Source: an uncultured Bacteroidales bacterium
GTDB taxonomy: Bacteria; Bacteroidota; Bacteroidia; Bacteroidales; UBA932
Direction: 5' to 3'
Assembly (NCBI GenBank): GCA_900316675.1
Contig: ONDR01000002.1
Location: 43,055-107,054 of the forward strand
Length of the DNA stretch: 64,000 nucleotides
Shown: one piece after another, positions 27,284 through 35,010 of the stretch
How the letters are laid out: each line of letters opens with the position of its first letter
How positions within the stretch are numbered: position 1 is the first letter of the stretch
The notes under the pieces: model-generated
Databases searched by the model: none
Seen by the model: only the letters and a program-made list of their open reading frames with translations
What the model was told of the DNA's origin: nothing
Translations under genes and position numbers: made by a program

Positions 27284-29416
27284 CTAATCTTTCCAAACTT
27301 TCAAATATTGTTGCAGGGCCCACATTTCGTCGCGGAAGGCGGCGGCAGCGCTGAATTCAAGGTCTGCGGCAGCCTTCTGCATCTTGCGCTTGGCCTCCTC
27401 TACAGCCTTCTCTACCTGCGGCCTGGTCATAGAGCGGATGACCGGATCCTGAAGCACGGCGGCAAGGTCGGCCTTGATGTGTCCGCCCTCGTAGGCTGTG
27501 TTGGACTCGCGCTTGGAATCCACTCCAAGTCCCACAGTAATACGGCCCTTGCCAAGCTCTGACGGATTGGGAATGTAGGTAGGGTCGTCGTAAGAGTTCG
27601 CGGCAGTGACGCGCCCGCCGCCAAGCTCACCAATCAAGGCGTTGTGCTTGGTCTCTACCTGTTTTGGAGTGATATTGTGAAGCTTGTTGTACTCTATCTG
27701 CTTGGTCCTGCGGCGATTGGTCTCGTATATGGTCTCCTGCATGGATCCCGTAATGGTGTCAGCGTACATGATAACCAGGCCGTGGACGTTACGCGCGGCG
27801 CGGCCGGCCGTCTGCGTAAGCGCGCGGCCGCTTCGCAGGAAGCCCTCTTTGTCAGCGTCCAGGATTGCTACAAGTGATACTGAAGGAATATCCAGGCCCT
27901 CGCGCAGCAGGTTGACGCCCACAAGGACATCGAACAAGCCGTTCTTGAAATCCTCAATGATTTCTACACGCTCGGCAGTATCGACATCGGAATGAATGTA
28001 GCGGCAGCGCACGCCTACGTGGGTGAAATATGCCTCCAGCTCCTCTGCCATGCGCTTGGTCAGGGTTGTCACCAGCACTCGCTCGTCCACCTCTGCACGT
28101 TTGCGAATCTCTTCCAAAAGGTCGTCCACCTGATTCTTGATTGGCCTTACCTCGATAGGGGGGTCCAGCAGTCCGGTAGGGCGTACCACCTGCTCTACCA
28201 TCAGACCCTCTGACTTCTCCAGTTCATAATCTGCCGGGGTGGCGCTAACGTAGACGGTCTGGCCGGTGATGGACTCGAACTCGTCAAAGGTCAGCGGCCT
28301 GTTGTCCGCGGCTGCGGGAAGGCGGAAGCCGTACTCTACCAGCACGCTTTTGCGGGAATGGTCTCCGCCGTACATGGCACGGATTTGCGGCAGGGTGACG
28401 TGGCTCTCATCTATGAATGTTATGAAATCGTCAGGGAAATAGTCTATAAGGCAGAAAGGCCTCTGGCCCGGCTTGCGGCCGTCAAGGTAGCGGGAATAGT
28501 TCTCGATCCCCGGGCAGTAGCCCATTTCCTTAATCATCTCAAGGTCGTACTCAACCCTTTGCTTAAGGCGCTTGGCCTCCAGGCCTTTGCCTATGCTCTG
28601 GAAGTATTCCACCTGTTGAATAAGGTCGTCCTGGATCTGAAGGATGGCCCGGTTAGCCTGCTCGCGTGTGGTGACAAAGTTCTTGGCGGGGTAGATGGGG
28701 ACCTCGGCCAAATGCTCGTATGTTGCGCCCGTAACAGGGTCAATCAGGGAAATATCTTCTACTTCGTCGCCGAAGAACTCAATGCGTACGGCCTCGTCCG
28801 CTCCGCCCAGGAATACATCTACTATATCTCCGCGCACGCGAAAGGTGCCGCGCTTGAAGTCGGTCTCAGTACGGCAGTACAAACCCTCGACCAAAAGATA
28901 CAGCAGGCCGGTCAGGCTGCGCTTCTCTCCTTTACGCACCACCACCGTCTGGGTGTGGAAGTCTTCCGGATTGCCTATGCCGTACAGGCACGACACGCTG
29001 GAAATGACAATTACATCCCTGCGGCCGGACATCAGTGCCGATGCCGCACTAAGGCGCAGTTTGTCTATCTGCTCATTGATGCTAAGGTCCTTTTCTATAT
29101 AGGTATCGGTACTTGGAATGTATGCCTCCGGCTGATAATAATCATAATAGGAGACAAAGTACTCTACGGCATTGTCCGGGAAAAAAGCCTTGAATTCTCC
29201 GTAAAGCTGGGCGGCCAGGGTCTTGTTATGGCTAAGGATCAGGGCGGGACGTTGCAGTTTTTCAATCACATTGGCCATGGTGAAGGTCTTGCCGGAGCCG
29301 GTTACGCCAAGAAGGGTTACTGCGTTGGCGCCCTCTTTAAGGGCTTCGCAAAGGCCTTTGATGGCTGTGGGCTGGTCTCCGGAAGGGGAGTATGGGGCTT
29401 GAAGTTTAAACTGCAT
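27284..29416 (-). CDS. uvrB: Excinuclease ABC subunit B
   Basis: 710 residues from the ATG at 29416, giving MQFKLQAPYSPSGDQP, the family N-terminus. A TTG nine codons earlier lies inside the -7 element. Visible: Walker A GVTGSGKT, the beta-hairpin YYDYYQPEAY, DESH helicase motif with VTLPQ, LLREGLDIPSVSLVAILDADKEGF, QTAGRAARN, and a C-terminal UVR domain (about 665-705). It loads on DNA with UvrA, verifies damage and recruits UvrC. First gene of the minus operon that continues into cell-wall genes and rel. Confidence 0.97.
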   Translation of the reverse strand: MQFKLQAPYSPSGDQPTAIKGLCEALKEGANAVTLLGVTGSGKTFTMANVIEKLQRPALILSHNKTLAAQLYGEFKAFFPDNAVEYFVSYYDYYQPEAYIPSTDTYIEKDLSINEQIDKLRLSAASALMSGRRDVIVISSVSCLYGIGNPEDFHTQTVVVRKGEKRSLTGLLYLLVEGLYCRTETDFKRGTFRVRGDIVDVFLGGADEAVRIEFFGDEVEDISLIDPVTGATYEHLAEVPIYPAKNFVTTREQANRAILQIQDDLIQQVEYFQSIGKGLEAKRLKQRVEYDLEMIKEMGYCPGIENYSRYLDGRKPGQRPFCLIDYFPDDFITFIDESHVTLPQIRAMYGGDHSRKSVLVEYGFRLPAAADNRPLTFDEFESITGQTVYVSATPADYELEKSEGLMVEQVVRPTGLLDPPIEVRPIKNQVDDLLEEIRKRAEVDERVLVTTLTKRMAEELEAYFTHVGVRCRYIHSDVDTAERVEIIEDFKNGLFDVLVGVNLLREGLDIPSVSLVAILDADKEGFLRSGRALTQTAGRAARNVHGLVIMYADTITGSMQETIYETNRRRTKQIEYNKLHNITPKQVETKHNALIGELGGGRVTAANSYDDPTYIPNPSELGKGRITVGLGVDSKRESNTAYEGGHIKADLAAVLQDPVIRSMTRPQVEKAVEEAKRKMQKAAADLEFSAAAAFRDEMWALQQYLKVWKD

Positions 29417-29440
29417 TTTCCTGTGGTGATTCTTTATTTG

Positions 29441-29448
29441 CAAATGTA
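29441..29448 (-). promoter_or_regulatory. -7 element of the uvrB operon promoter
   Basis: Minus-strand TACATTTG (29448-29441) matches TAnnTTTG exactly. No clear TTG is present at the -33 position. It overlaps an in-frame TTG and so supports starting uvrB at 29416. Confidence 0.5.
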
Positions 29449-29553
29449 TAAAAAATGATGGATTGTTGGATTAAAATGGACACAAAAAGGGTTTCAAACT
29501 GGGTAAAATGCCGTTTTTGACCACTTAAAAGGGGAAAAAAATCAAAAAAAGTG

Positions 29554-29582
29554 TTGGATTAATAAAATTTTGTCTATCTTTG
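29554..29582 (+). promoter_or_regulatory. Promoter of the OmpA-family gene
   Basis: TTG (29554-29556), 18-base spacer, TATCTTTG (29575-29582), preceded by A tracts. It implies a leader of about 70 A/T-rich bases before the start codon. Confidence 0.8.
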
Positions 29583-29660
29583 CTCTACGTATGCTCATTA
29601 GAAGGGCGTAAAAAAGGTAAATTGACAATAATAAACTTTAAATAATTATTGCAATAAATT

Positions 29661-30812
29661 ATGAAAGGTATCAAAACTATTCTCGGAGCTCTTGCAGTTG
29701 CAAGCCTCCTGAGCTTCTCCTTCACTGCTAATGCACAGGAGAACGGAAACCGTGACGAAAATGGAAACATTGTTCGCGGACCCTATGAAACCAACAAATT
29801 CTGGGACAACTGGTTCATTGGCGTAGGCGCTGGTGTAAACGCTACCGCTGGAAGCAGCATGAAGTTCAACATCGGTGGTCTCGCAGTAGACGCTAACATC
29901 GGTAAGTGGATCACTCCTACCGTTGGTGTACGTGCAGGTTACCGTGGTATTAAGAACGGTCTCAAACTTAAGGACGGTCTCAGGACCTCTATTAAGGACG
30001 GTGAGTGGAATCAGCACTTCTTCCATGTAGACGCTATGTGGAACATGCTCGATGCTATCGACGGTTACAAAGAGACTCGTTTCTACAAGCTTATCCCTTA
30101 CGCACAGTTTGGTCTTCTTAAGCTTACCGGCAACACCAAAGACACTGAGCTTGGTGCAGGCGCAGGCCTCCTCAACACCTTCCGTCTTGGTGAGCGTGTA
30201 AACTTCTTCATCGACGTTAACTGGGTATGCGCTCGTGGTGCTATCTACAAGGTTCCTGGTAAGAAGTATGCAAACCTCCTCGCAGGTACCGCTGGTCTCG
30301 TATTCAACCTTGGCAGAACCGGTTGGGATCGTCACTCTTCAGTAACTCCCGTTGTTGTTCCGCTTCCTTTCACTCTTGACCAGTACAACGCACTCCAGGA
30401 TCGCGTAAACGCTCTTGAGGCAGAGAACGCTGCTCTTAAGAACGAGATCGCTGCCCTCAAGGCTAAGACTCCTGATGTTGTTTACAAAGACGTTGAAATC
30501 TCTACCCCTGCTACTCTCTACTTCGACAGCAACAGCGCTAAGATTTCTGTTCGTGAGAAAGCTCACCTCGATTACTACATCGAGAACGTTCTTGCAAAGA
30601 CCAACAACAACATTACTGTTTACGGTAACGCTGACAAGAAGACTGGTACCGAGGCTATCAACAACAAGATCGCTGGCAAACGTGCAGAGACTGTTAAGAA
30701 CTACCTCGTAAGCAAGGGTATCGATGAGGCTCGCATCAACGTTGTTAACAACGGTGCTAACGAGAACGCCTTCGATCCTTACCAGCTCAACCGCTGCGTT
30801 GTTATCAAGTAA
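29661..30812 (+). CDS. OmpA-family outer membrane protein
   Basis: 383 residues. Signal peptide ending TANAQ, then an eight-strand-type barrel domain (about 45-220, Gly/Tyr-rich strands such as WFIGVGAGVNATAG), a proline hinge (VTPVVVPLPF), a short coiled coil (about 238-265, ALQDRVNALEAENAALKNEI) and a C-terminal OmpA/MotB peptidoglycan-binding domain (about 275-383, TLYFDSNSAKI, then RAETVKNYLVSKGIDEARI). It anchors the outer membrane to the cell wall. Strong promoter and highly biased codons indicate an abundant protein. It stands alone, with its own promoter and terminator. Confidence 0.95.
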   Translation: MKGIKTILGALAVASLLSFSFTANAQENGNRDENGNIVRGPYETNKFWDNWFIGVGAGVNATAGSSMKFNIGGLAVDANIGKWITPTVGVRAGYRGIKNGLKLKDGLRTSIKDGEWNQHFFHVDAMWNMLDAIDGYKETRFYKLIPYAQFGLLKLTGNTKDTELGAGAGLLNTFRLGERVNFFIDVNWVCARGAIYKVPGKKYANLLAGTAGLVFNLGRTGWDRHSSVTPVVVPLPFTLDQYNALQDRVNALEAENAALKNEIAALKAKTPDVVYKDVEISTPATLYFDSNSAKISVREKAHLDYYIENVLAKTNNNITVYGNADKKTGTEAINNKIAGKRAETVKNYLVSKGIDEARINVVNNGANENAFDPYQLNRCVVIK

Positions 30813-30833
30813 TTGTTAACACGGGATTAAATT

Positions 30834-30867
30834 AAAAATGGATGACCAAGCGGTCATCCATTTTTTT
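30834..30867. terminator. Bidirectional terminator between the OmpA-family gene and the HAD gene
   Basis: 9-bp GC-containing core TGGATGACC/GGTCATCCA (30839-30847 with 30852-30860), tetraloop AAGC, flanked by A5 on the left and T7 on the right, so it works for both converging genes. Confidence 0.9.
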
Positions 30868-30868
30868 A

Positions 30869-31681
30869 TTATTTCGCTAACTGAATTTGGTCTATTATTG
30901 AGCAGACTATCTTGAAGGCCTTGCCGTCTTTTGTGTAGCGGGCCGGGGCGGTAAAGGTAACGCGGCCTTGTTTCTTCAGTTTCTCTGCTATCTGGCGTTT
31001 TTCCGGTTTCTCCGGGTTGTACACTGCTATGCAGTTGCCGCCGAACATGGTTACTATCTTCATGCAGGGGATGTCTGTTTCTCCGTCTCCAAAATATATC
31101 ATCTGGGGGAAGGGGATGCGTTTTTTCTCGTCCGACGTACTTTCGTTTACGCGTTTTGAATCCCTTGAAGAGAAGATGCCTTTGTTGATCTTGAACAGGA
31201 ACTGGGTCTTGGCAGTGTAATCTACTGCGATGCCCGGCCATTCGGCTTCGCCGGCTTCGTTATAAAGGAAGGTGCAGGCGAAGATGTGTTTGAATTCGTG
31301 GGCTATGGGCGTGCCTTCTATGATTTCCTTCAGGCCGGAAGAGTTGATGTAGTGTTCTATCCTGACTCCGTGGGCGGCGCCGTAGGCGTTTACTGCTTTG
31401 AACCAGGTTCTTACGCCTTCGAAGAATTCGATATGGCGGCCGAAGTTCTTGAATTCGCTGCGGCGGAGCTTGATGTCGTGGGCACGGGCTTCGTCAAACA
31501 TCAGCTTCATGTATGCCAGAATGTTGCTGGCGTCCTGGCCTTTGGCGATGCTGTCGCTTTTTGTCCAGAATTCTTCCGGGGTGCTGCCTATTGCCTGGAT
31601 GAAGCCGAATTCCTGCATGTTGCCGGGTGACAGCGTGCCGTCGAAGTCATAAATGAGGGCTACTATAGGTTTTCTACTCAT
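30869..31681 (-). CDS. HAD-superfamily phosphatase
   Basis: 270 residues. HAD motif I DFDGT (about residues 12-16) with the nucleophile Asp, motif II YINSSG (Ser about 119), a basic residue region near the EKKR stretch, and motif III YFGDGETDIPCM. It is a cytoplasmic phosphohydrolase; the substrate cannot be told from sequence. A helical cap lies between motifs I and II. It is a single-gene unit, divergent from htpG and convergent with the OmpA-family gene. Confidence 0.87.
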   Translation of the reverse strand: MSRKPIVALIYDFDGTLSPGNMQEFGFIQAIGSTPEEFWTKSDSIAKGQDASNILAYMKLMFDEARAHDIKLRRSEFKNFGRHIEFFEGVRTWFKAVNAYGAAHGVRIEHYINSSGLKEIIEGTPIAHEFKHIFACTFLYNEAGEAEWPGIAVDYTAKTQFLFKINKGIFSSRDSKRVNESTSDEKKRIPFPQMIYFGDGETDIPCMKIVTMFGGNCIAVYNPEKPEKRQIAEKLKKQGRVTFTAPARYTKDGKAFKIVCSIIDQIQLAK

Positions 31682-31702
31682 AGTCTTACATGTTATCTAT
31701 CG

Positions 31703-31710
31703 CAAATATA
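31703..31710 (-). promoter_or_regulatory. -7 element of the HAD gene promoter
   Basis: Minus-strand TATATTTG (31710-31703) matches the -7 consensus 21 bases before the start codon. It abuts the palindrome of the htpG control region, so a protein bound there could affect both genes. Confidence 0.5.
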
Positions 31711-31711
31711 A

Positions 31712-31750
31712 TGACATTTTGTCAGTTTCCATCTTTTGGAATATATTTTG
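31712..31750 (+). promoter_or_regulatory. htpG control module: TGACA-N3-TGTCA palindrome plus TTGG-N8-TTG
   Basis: Perfect 5-bp-arm palindrome TGACA(31712-31716)TTT TGTCA(31720-31724), then GTTTC, then TTGG (31736-31739), 8 bases, TTG (31748-31750). The same layout, with a spacing difference of one base, lies in front of groES. It does not match the -33/-7 housekeeping consensus. Read as a stress-type promoter with an upstream operator; which factor reads it is inferred. Confidence 0.6.
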
Positions 31751-31755
31751 TCTTT

Positions 31756-31886
31756 TTTGTATGCGGCAGGTTGCCTGTAAGGTCGTGCCACCCCCGTCGT
31801 TCACCCCAAAGAAATGTTCCATTTTTTGGGGACCCCGATTACCACGCACGGAAGGGGGTCCGTCAGACAAGCCTGCCGCATACAAA
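31756..31886. repeat. Nested inverted repeat in the htpG leader (element B)
   Basis: Outer arms 31756-31773 and 31868-31886 are inverted copies with one bulge (GTATGCGGCAGG / CCTGCCGCATAC). Inside, ACCCCC near 31790 pairs with GGGGGT near 31854-31859, and CCCCAAA (31804-31810) pairs with TTTGGGG (31826-31832 region). Together they give a long rod-like fold between the promoter module and the htpG start. Confidence 0.75.
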
Positions 31887-31907
31887 GAATAAGATAAAAC
31901 TAAGGAT

Positions 31908-33842
31908 ATGGCAAAGACAAACAAAGGTAAGATTGGGGTAAGTACAGAAAATATCTTCCCCGTCATCAAACAGTTTTTGTATTCAGACCACGAGATATTC
32001 CTAAGGGAACTTGTAGCCAATGCGGTAGATGCGAGCCAGAAGATGAAGGCCCTGTCAGTAAGCGGAGACTTCACCGGCGAACTTGGCGACCTTCGCGTCA
32101 GCATCGTCCTGGACGAGAAAAATAAGACACTGTCAATCTCTGACAACGGTATTGGAATGACCGCAGAAGAGGTTGACAACTACATCAACCAGATAGCATT
32201 CTCGTCCGCAGGAGAGTTTCTGGAGAAGTATAAAGACAAGATAGACAGCATTATAGGCCACTTCGGACTGGGCTTCTACTCTGCCTTCATGGTATCAGAA
32301 AAGGTTACCATCGACACCCTCAGCTGGAAGGATGGCGCAAAGGCCGTTAAATGGTCCTGCGACGGCAGTCCGGAATATGAAATGACGGACGGAGAACGCA
32401 CGCAGCGCGGTACCACCGTTACCCTTTACATGGACAAGGACTCCGCAGAAGAGTACGGCCAGAAGGGCAAGATCCGCCAGCTGCTGGAGAAGTACTGCCG
32501 CTTCATGCCGGTACCTGTAGTGTTTGGTAAAAAGCAGGAGTGGAAAGATGGCAAATACGTTGATACAGAAGAAGATGACATCATCAATAACGTAGCGCCT
32601 CTGTGGACCCGCCAGCCCTCTGAGCTTAAGGACGAAGACTACCTTAACTTCTACAAGGCCCTGTATCCCATGCACGAGGACCCTATGTTCTGGATCCACC
32701 TTAACGTAGATTTCCCCTTCCATCTGACCGGCATTCTTTACTTCCCCAAGATTAAGGAACGCATGGCAATTGAGAAGAACAAGATTCAGCTCTTCTGCAA
32801 CCAGATGTTCGTGACCGACCACGTAGAGAACATCGTCCCGGACTTCCTTACTCTGCTGCATGGTGTGATTGACAGCCCCGATATCCCTTTGAACGTGTCC
32901 AGAAGCTATTTGCAGAGCGATGCGGCCGTAAAGAAGATATCCGGTTACATCACCAAGAAGGTGGCCGACAGGCTGGAAGAAATCTTCAAAGAGAACCGTG
33001 CCGAGCTTGAGACCAAGTGGGACAACATCAAACTGTTCATAGAGTACGGAATGCTTACCGACGAAAAGTTTGGCGAGAGCGCACTTAAATTTGCCCTTGT
33101 AAAGGATTCAGAAGGCAAATTCTTCAGCCTGGATGAATATAAAGAGGCAGTGAAGGATGCTCAGACCGACAAAGACGGCAATGTGATTATGCTTTACGCA
33201 ACTGACCTTGAGTCCCAGTACTCCTTTATAAATGCTGCAAAGCAGAAGGGCTACAGCGTGCTGCATCTTGACTGCGAGCTTGACAGCCATCTTGTTAACT
33301 ACCTTGAGACAAAGATAGAGAAGGTTCGCTTTGCCCGCGTCGATTCCGATGCCGTTGACCGCCTTATCGTAAAGGAAGAGCGCATCCGTCCGGAATTGTC
33401 AGAGGACGATAAAAACGACCTTTCAGAGGTCTTCAAGGCCGTTTTGCCTACCGGCAATGAATATATTGTAGAGGCCGATAACCTTGGTGCCGATGCCGCT
33501 CCGGTTCTGCTTACCCAGAACGAGTTTATGCGCAGGTACCGTGAAATGTCCGCTCTTGGCGGTGGCATGAACTTCTTTGGCAGCGCCCCGGCAAGCTACA
33601 ATGTTACCGTTAATATGGAGCACCCGCTGGTTGCCAAGATCTTCGAACAGAAGAAGGCTCTGGCCGTTCCTGAGGACAAAGAGGCCCGCAAGGGTGTTAT
33701 GGCAGACTTCGGCAAGGGCAGTGATCTTGTACGTCTTGTTTCTGATCTGGCACTGCTGTCCAACGGCATGCTTAAGGGTCAGGACCTGTCCGACTTCCTT
33801 GGCCGCTGCAGCAAGGCCCTGGGCGAAGCCTACTTGGCTTAA
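31908..33842 (+). CDS. htpG: Chaperone HtpG (Hsp90)
   Basis: 644 residues. The GHKL ATPase N-domain shows FLRELVANAVDASQK (metal-binding Asn), DNGIGMT, GHFGLGFYSAFMV (lid and glycine motif) and GTTVTLYM. The middle domain has the catalytic-loop Arg region (NVSRSYLQSD), and the C-terminal dimerisation domain is shorter than in E. coli, as usual for Bacteroidota. A cytoplasmic ATP-dependent chaperone. It has a stress-type control module about 155-195 bases upstream and a structured leader. Followed by a terminator that overlaps the next promoter. Confidence 0.97.
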   Translation: MAKTNKGKIGVSTENIFPVIKQFLYSDHEIFLRELVANAVDASQKMKALSVSGDFTGELGDLRVSIVLDEKNKTLSISDNGIGMTAEEVDNYINQIAFSSAGEFLEKYKDKIDSIIGHFGLGFYSAFMVSEKVTIDTLSWKDGAKAVKWSCDGSPEYEMTDGERTQRGTTVTLYMDKDSAEEYGQKGKIRQLLEKYCRFMPVPVVFGKKQEWKDGKYVDTEEDDIINNVAPLWTRQPSELKDEDYLNFYKALYPMHEDPMFWIHLNVDFPFHLTGILYFPKIKERMAIEKNKIQLFCNQMFVTDHVENIVPDFLTLLHGVIDSPDIPLNVSRSYLQSDAAVKKISGYITKKVADRLEEIFKENRAELETKWDNIKLFIEYGMLTDEKFGESALKFALVKDSEGKFFSLDEYKEAVKDAQTDKDGNVIMLYATDLESQYSFINAAKQKGYSVLHLDCELDSHLVNYLETKIEKVRFARVDSDAVDRLIVKEERIRPELSEDDKNDLSEVFKAVLPTGNEYIVEADNLGADAAPVLLTQNEFMRRYREMSALGGGMNFFGSAPASYNVTVNMEHPLVAKIFEQKKALAVPEDKEARKGVMADFGKGSDLVRLVSDLALLSNGMLKGQDLSDFLGRCSKALGEAYLA

Positions 33843-33846
33843 GGCA

Positions 33847-33877
33847 TTGGAAATTAAAAAGATATTTGCTAAATTTG
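33847..33877 (+). promoter_or_regulatory. Promoter of the amino-sugar cassette, nested in the htpG terminator
   Basis: TTG (33847-33849), 20-base spacer, TAAATTTG (33870-33877). The -7 element forms most of the left arm of the terminator hairpin, so new transcripts should start near 33883, within the loop, and contain only the right arm. Confidence 0.7.
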
Positions 33878-33913
33878 GGGATGTAGTTGTTAAACTGCGT
33901 CCCCAAATTTTTT
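33871..33913 (+). terminator. htpG terminator
   Basis: 11-bp stem AAATTTGGGGA/TCCCCAAATTT (33871-33881 with 33900-33910), 18-base loop and a T run to 33913. Confidence 0.8.
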
Positions 33914-33923
33914 AATAATAATT

Positions 33924-35000
33924 ATGGAAAAGCTGAAAGCTATTACCGAACAATTTTGCATCGAGGGTAAGATTCTGGAAATCAAACCTTTAGGTAGTGG
34001 TCTGATAAACGACACCTACCTGGTGAAAACAGACTCGCAGAAAGACTATGTACTGCAAAGAATTAACAACGCCATATTTCAGGATGTGGAGCTGCTGCAG
34101 CGCAACATAGAAGCGGTGACTGATCATTTGCGCCGTAAGATGGCCGGGGAAGCGGATCTGGATCGCAAAGTCCTGAGATTCATTAAAGTAAAGGGCTCTG
34201 ACAAAAGCTGGTTCAAGGCCCAGGACGACACTTATTGGAGAATCTCCGTATTCATTAAGGATGCTGTTACCGTTGATATCGTCAACCCCAAATATGCAGA
34301 ATTCGCAGGCCAGGCCTTCGGCCATTTTGAGGACATGCTGGCCGATATTCCGGACAAGTTGGGAGAACCTATCCCTGACTTCCATAACATGGAGCTTCGT
34401 GCTCGTCAGCTGGACGAGGCCGTAGCGGCTGACAAGGCCGGCCGTCTGGCGCAGCCGGTAGTGCAGGAAATCCTTGCACGCCTTGCGCCCTGGCGCGAAG
34501 AAATGTGCAAGGCAGAGCGCCTCTTCCGTGAGGGTAAACTTCCTAAGCGTATCTGCCATTGTGACACCAAGGTTAACAATATGCTCTTTGACAAAGAGGG
34601 CAGGGTGCTTTGTGTAATCGACCTTGATACGGTAATGCCCAGCTTCGTATTCTCTGATTTCGGAGACTTCCTGCGCACGGCGGCTGCCACTGCCCCGGAG
34701 GATGAACCGGATCTGGCAAAAATGGACTTCAACATAGAAATCTTCAAGGCCTTTGCAAAAGGCTACGTGGCAAATGCGAAGTTCCTTACTCCCATCGAAA
34801 AGGAAAACCTGCCTTATGCGGTGCAGCTCTTCCCTTACATGCAGGCCGTCCGCTTCTTTGCAGATTACCTTAACGGCGACACCTACTACAAGATCAAGTA
34901 CCCGGAGCACAATCTGGTCCGCACTCTGGCACAGATGAAACTCTTTGACTGCGTAACCGCCGCCCTCCCTGAAATGAAAGAATATATTAACAACTTATAG
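33924..35000 (+). CDS. APH-fold sugar kinase, N-acetylhexosamine 1-kinase-like
   Basis: 358 residues of the aminoglycoside phosphotransferase/choline kinase fold. Seen: GSGLINDTYLV nucleotide loop, YVLQRIN with the ATP-binding Lys region, the catalytic loop ICHCDTKVNNMLFD (an H-x-D-x4-N variant) and VIDLDTVM with the metal-binding Asp. Known relatives include NahK, which makes GalNAc/GlcNAc-1-phosphate in the lacto-N-biose/mucin pathway. The neighbours, a GH109 alpha-N-acetylgalactosaminidase and a beta-galactosidase fusion, fit GalNAc as substrate; this is inference from family and context. It heads the three-gene cassette (10-base gap to the next gene). Confidence 0.8.
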   Translation: MEKLKAITEQFCIEGKILEIKPLGSGLINDTYLVKTDSQKDYVLQRINNAIFQDVELLQRNIEAVTDHLRRKMAGEADLDRKVLRFIKVKGSDKSWFKAQDDTYWRISVFIKDAVTVDIVNPKYAEFAGQAFGHFEDMLADIPDKLGEPIPDFHNMELRARQLDEAVAADKAGRLAQPVVQEILARLAPWREEMCKAERLFREGKLPKRICHCDTKVNNMLFDKEGRVLCVIDLDTVMPSFVFSDFGDFLRTAAATAPEDEPDLAKMDFNIEIFKAFAKGYVANAKFLTPIEKENLPYAVQLFPYMQAVRFFADYLNGDTYYKIKYPEHNLVRTLAQMKLFDCVTAALPEMKEYINNL

Positions 35001-35010
35001 CCTTATCTAT

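Noticed and set aside
28358..29458. 366-codon open frame antisense to uvrB
   Set aside because: uvrB has all its motifs on the other strand; the frame has no recognisable domain.
31653..31941. Small open frames across element B before htpG
   Set aside because: They run through the control module and inverted repeat and overlap the htpG start; not supported as genes.
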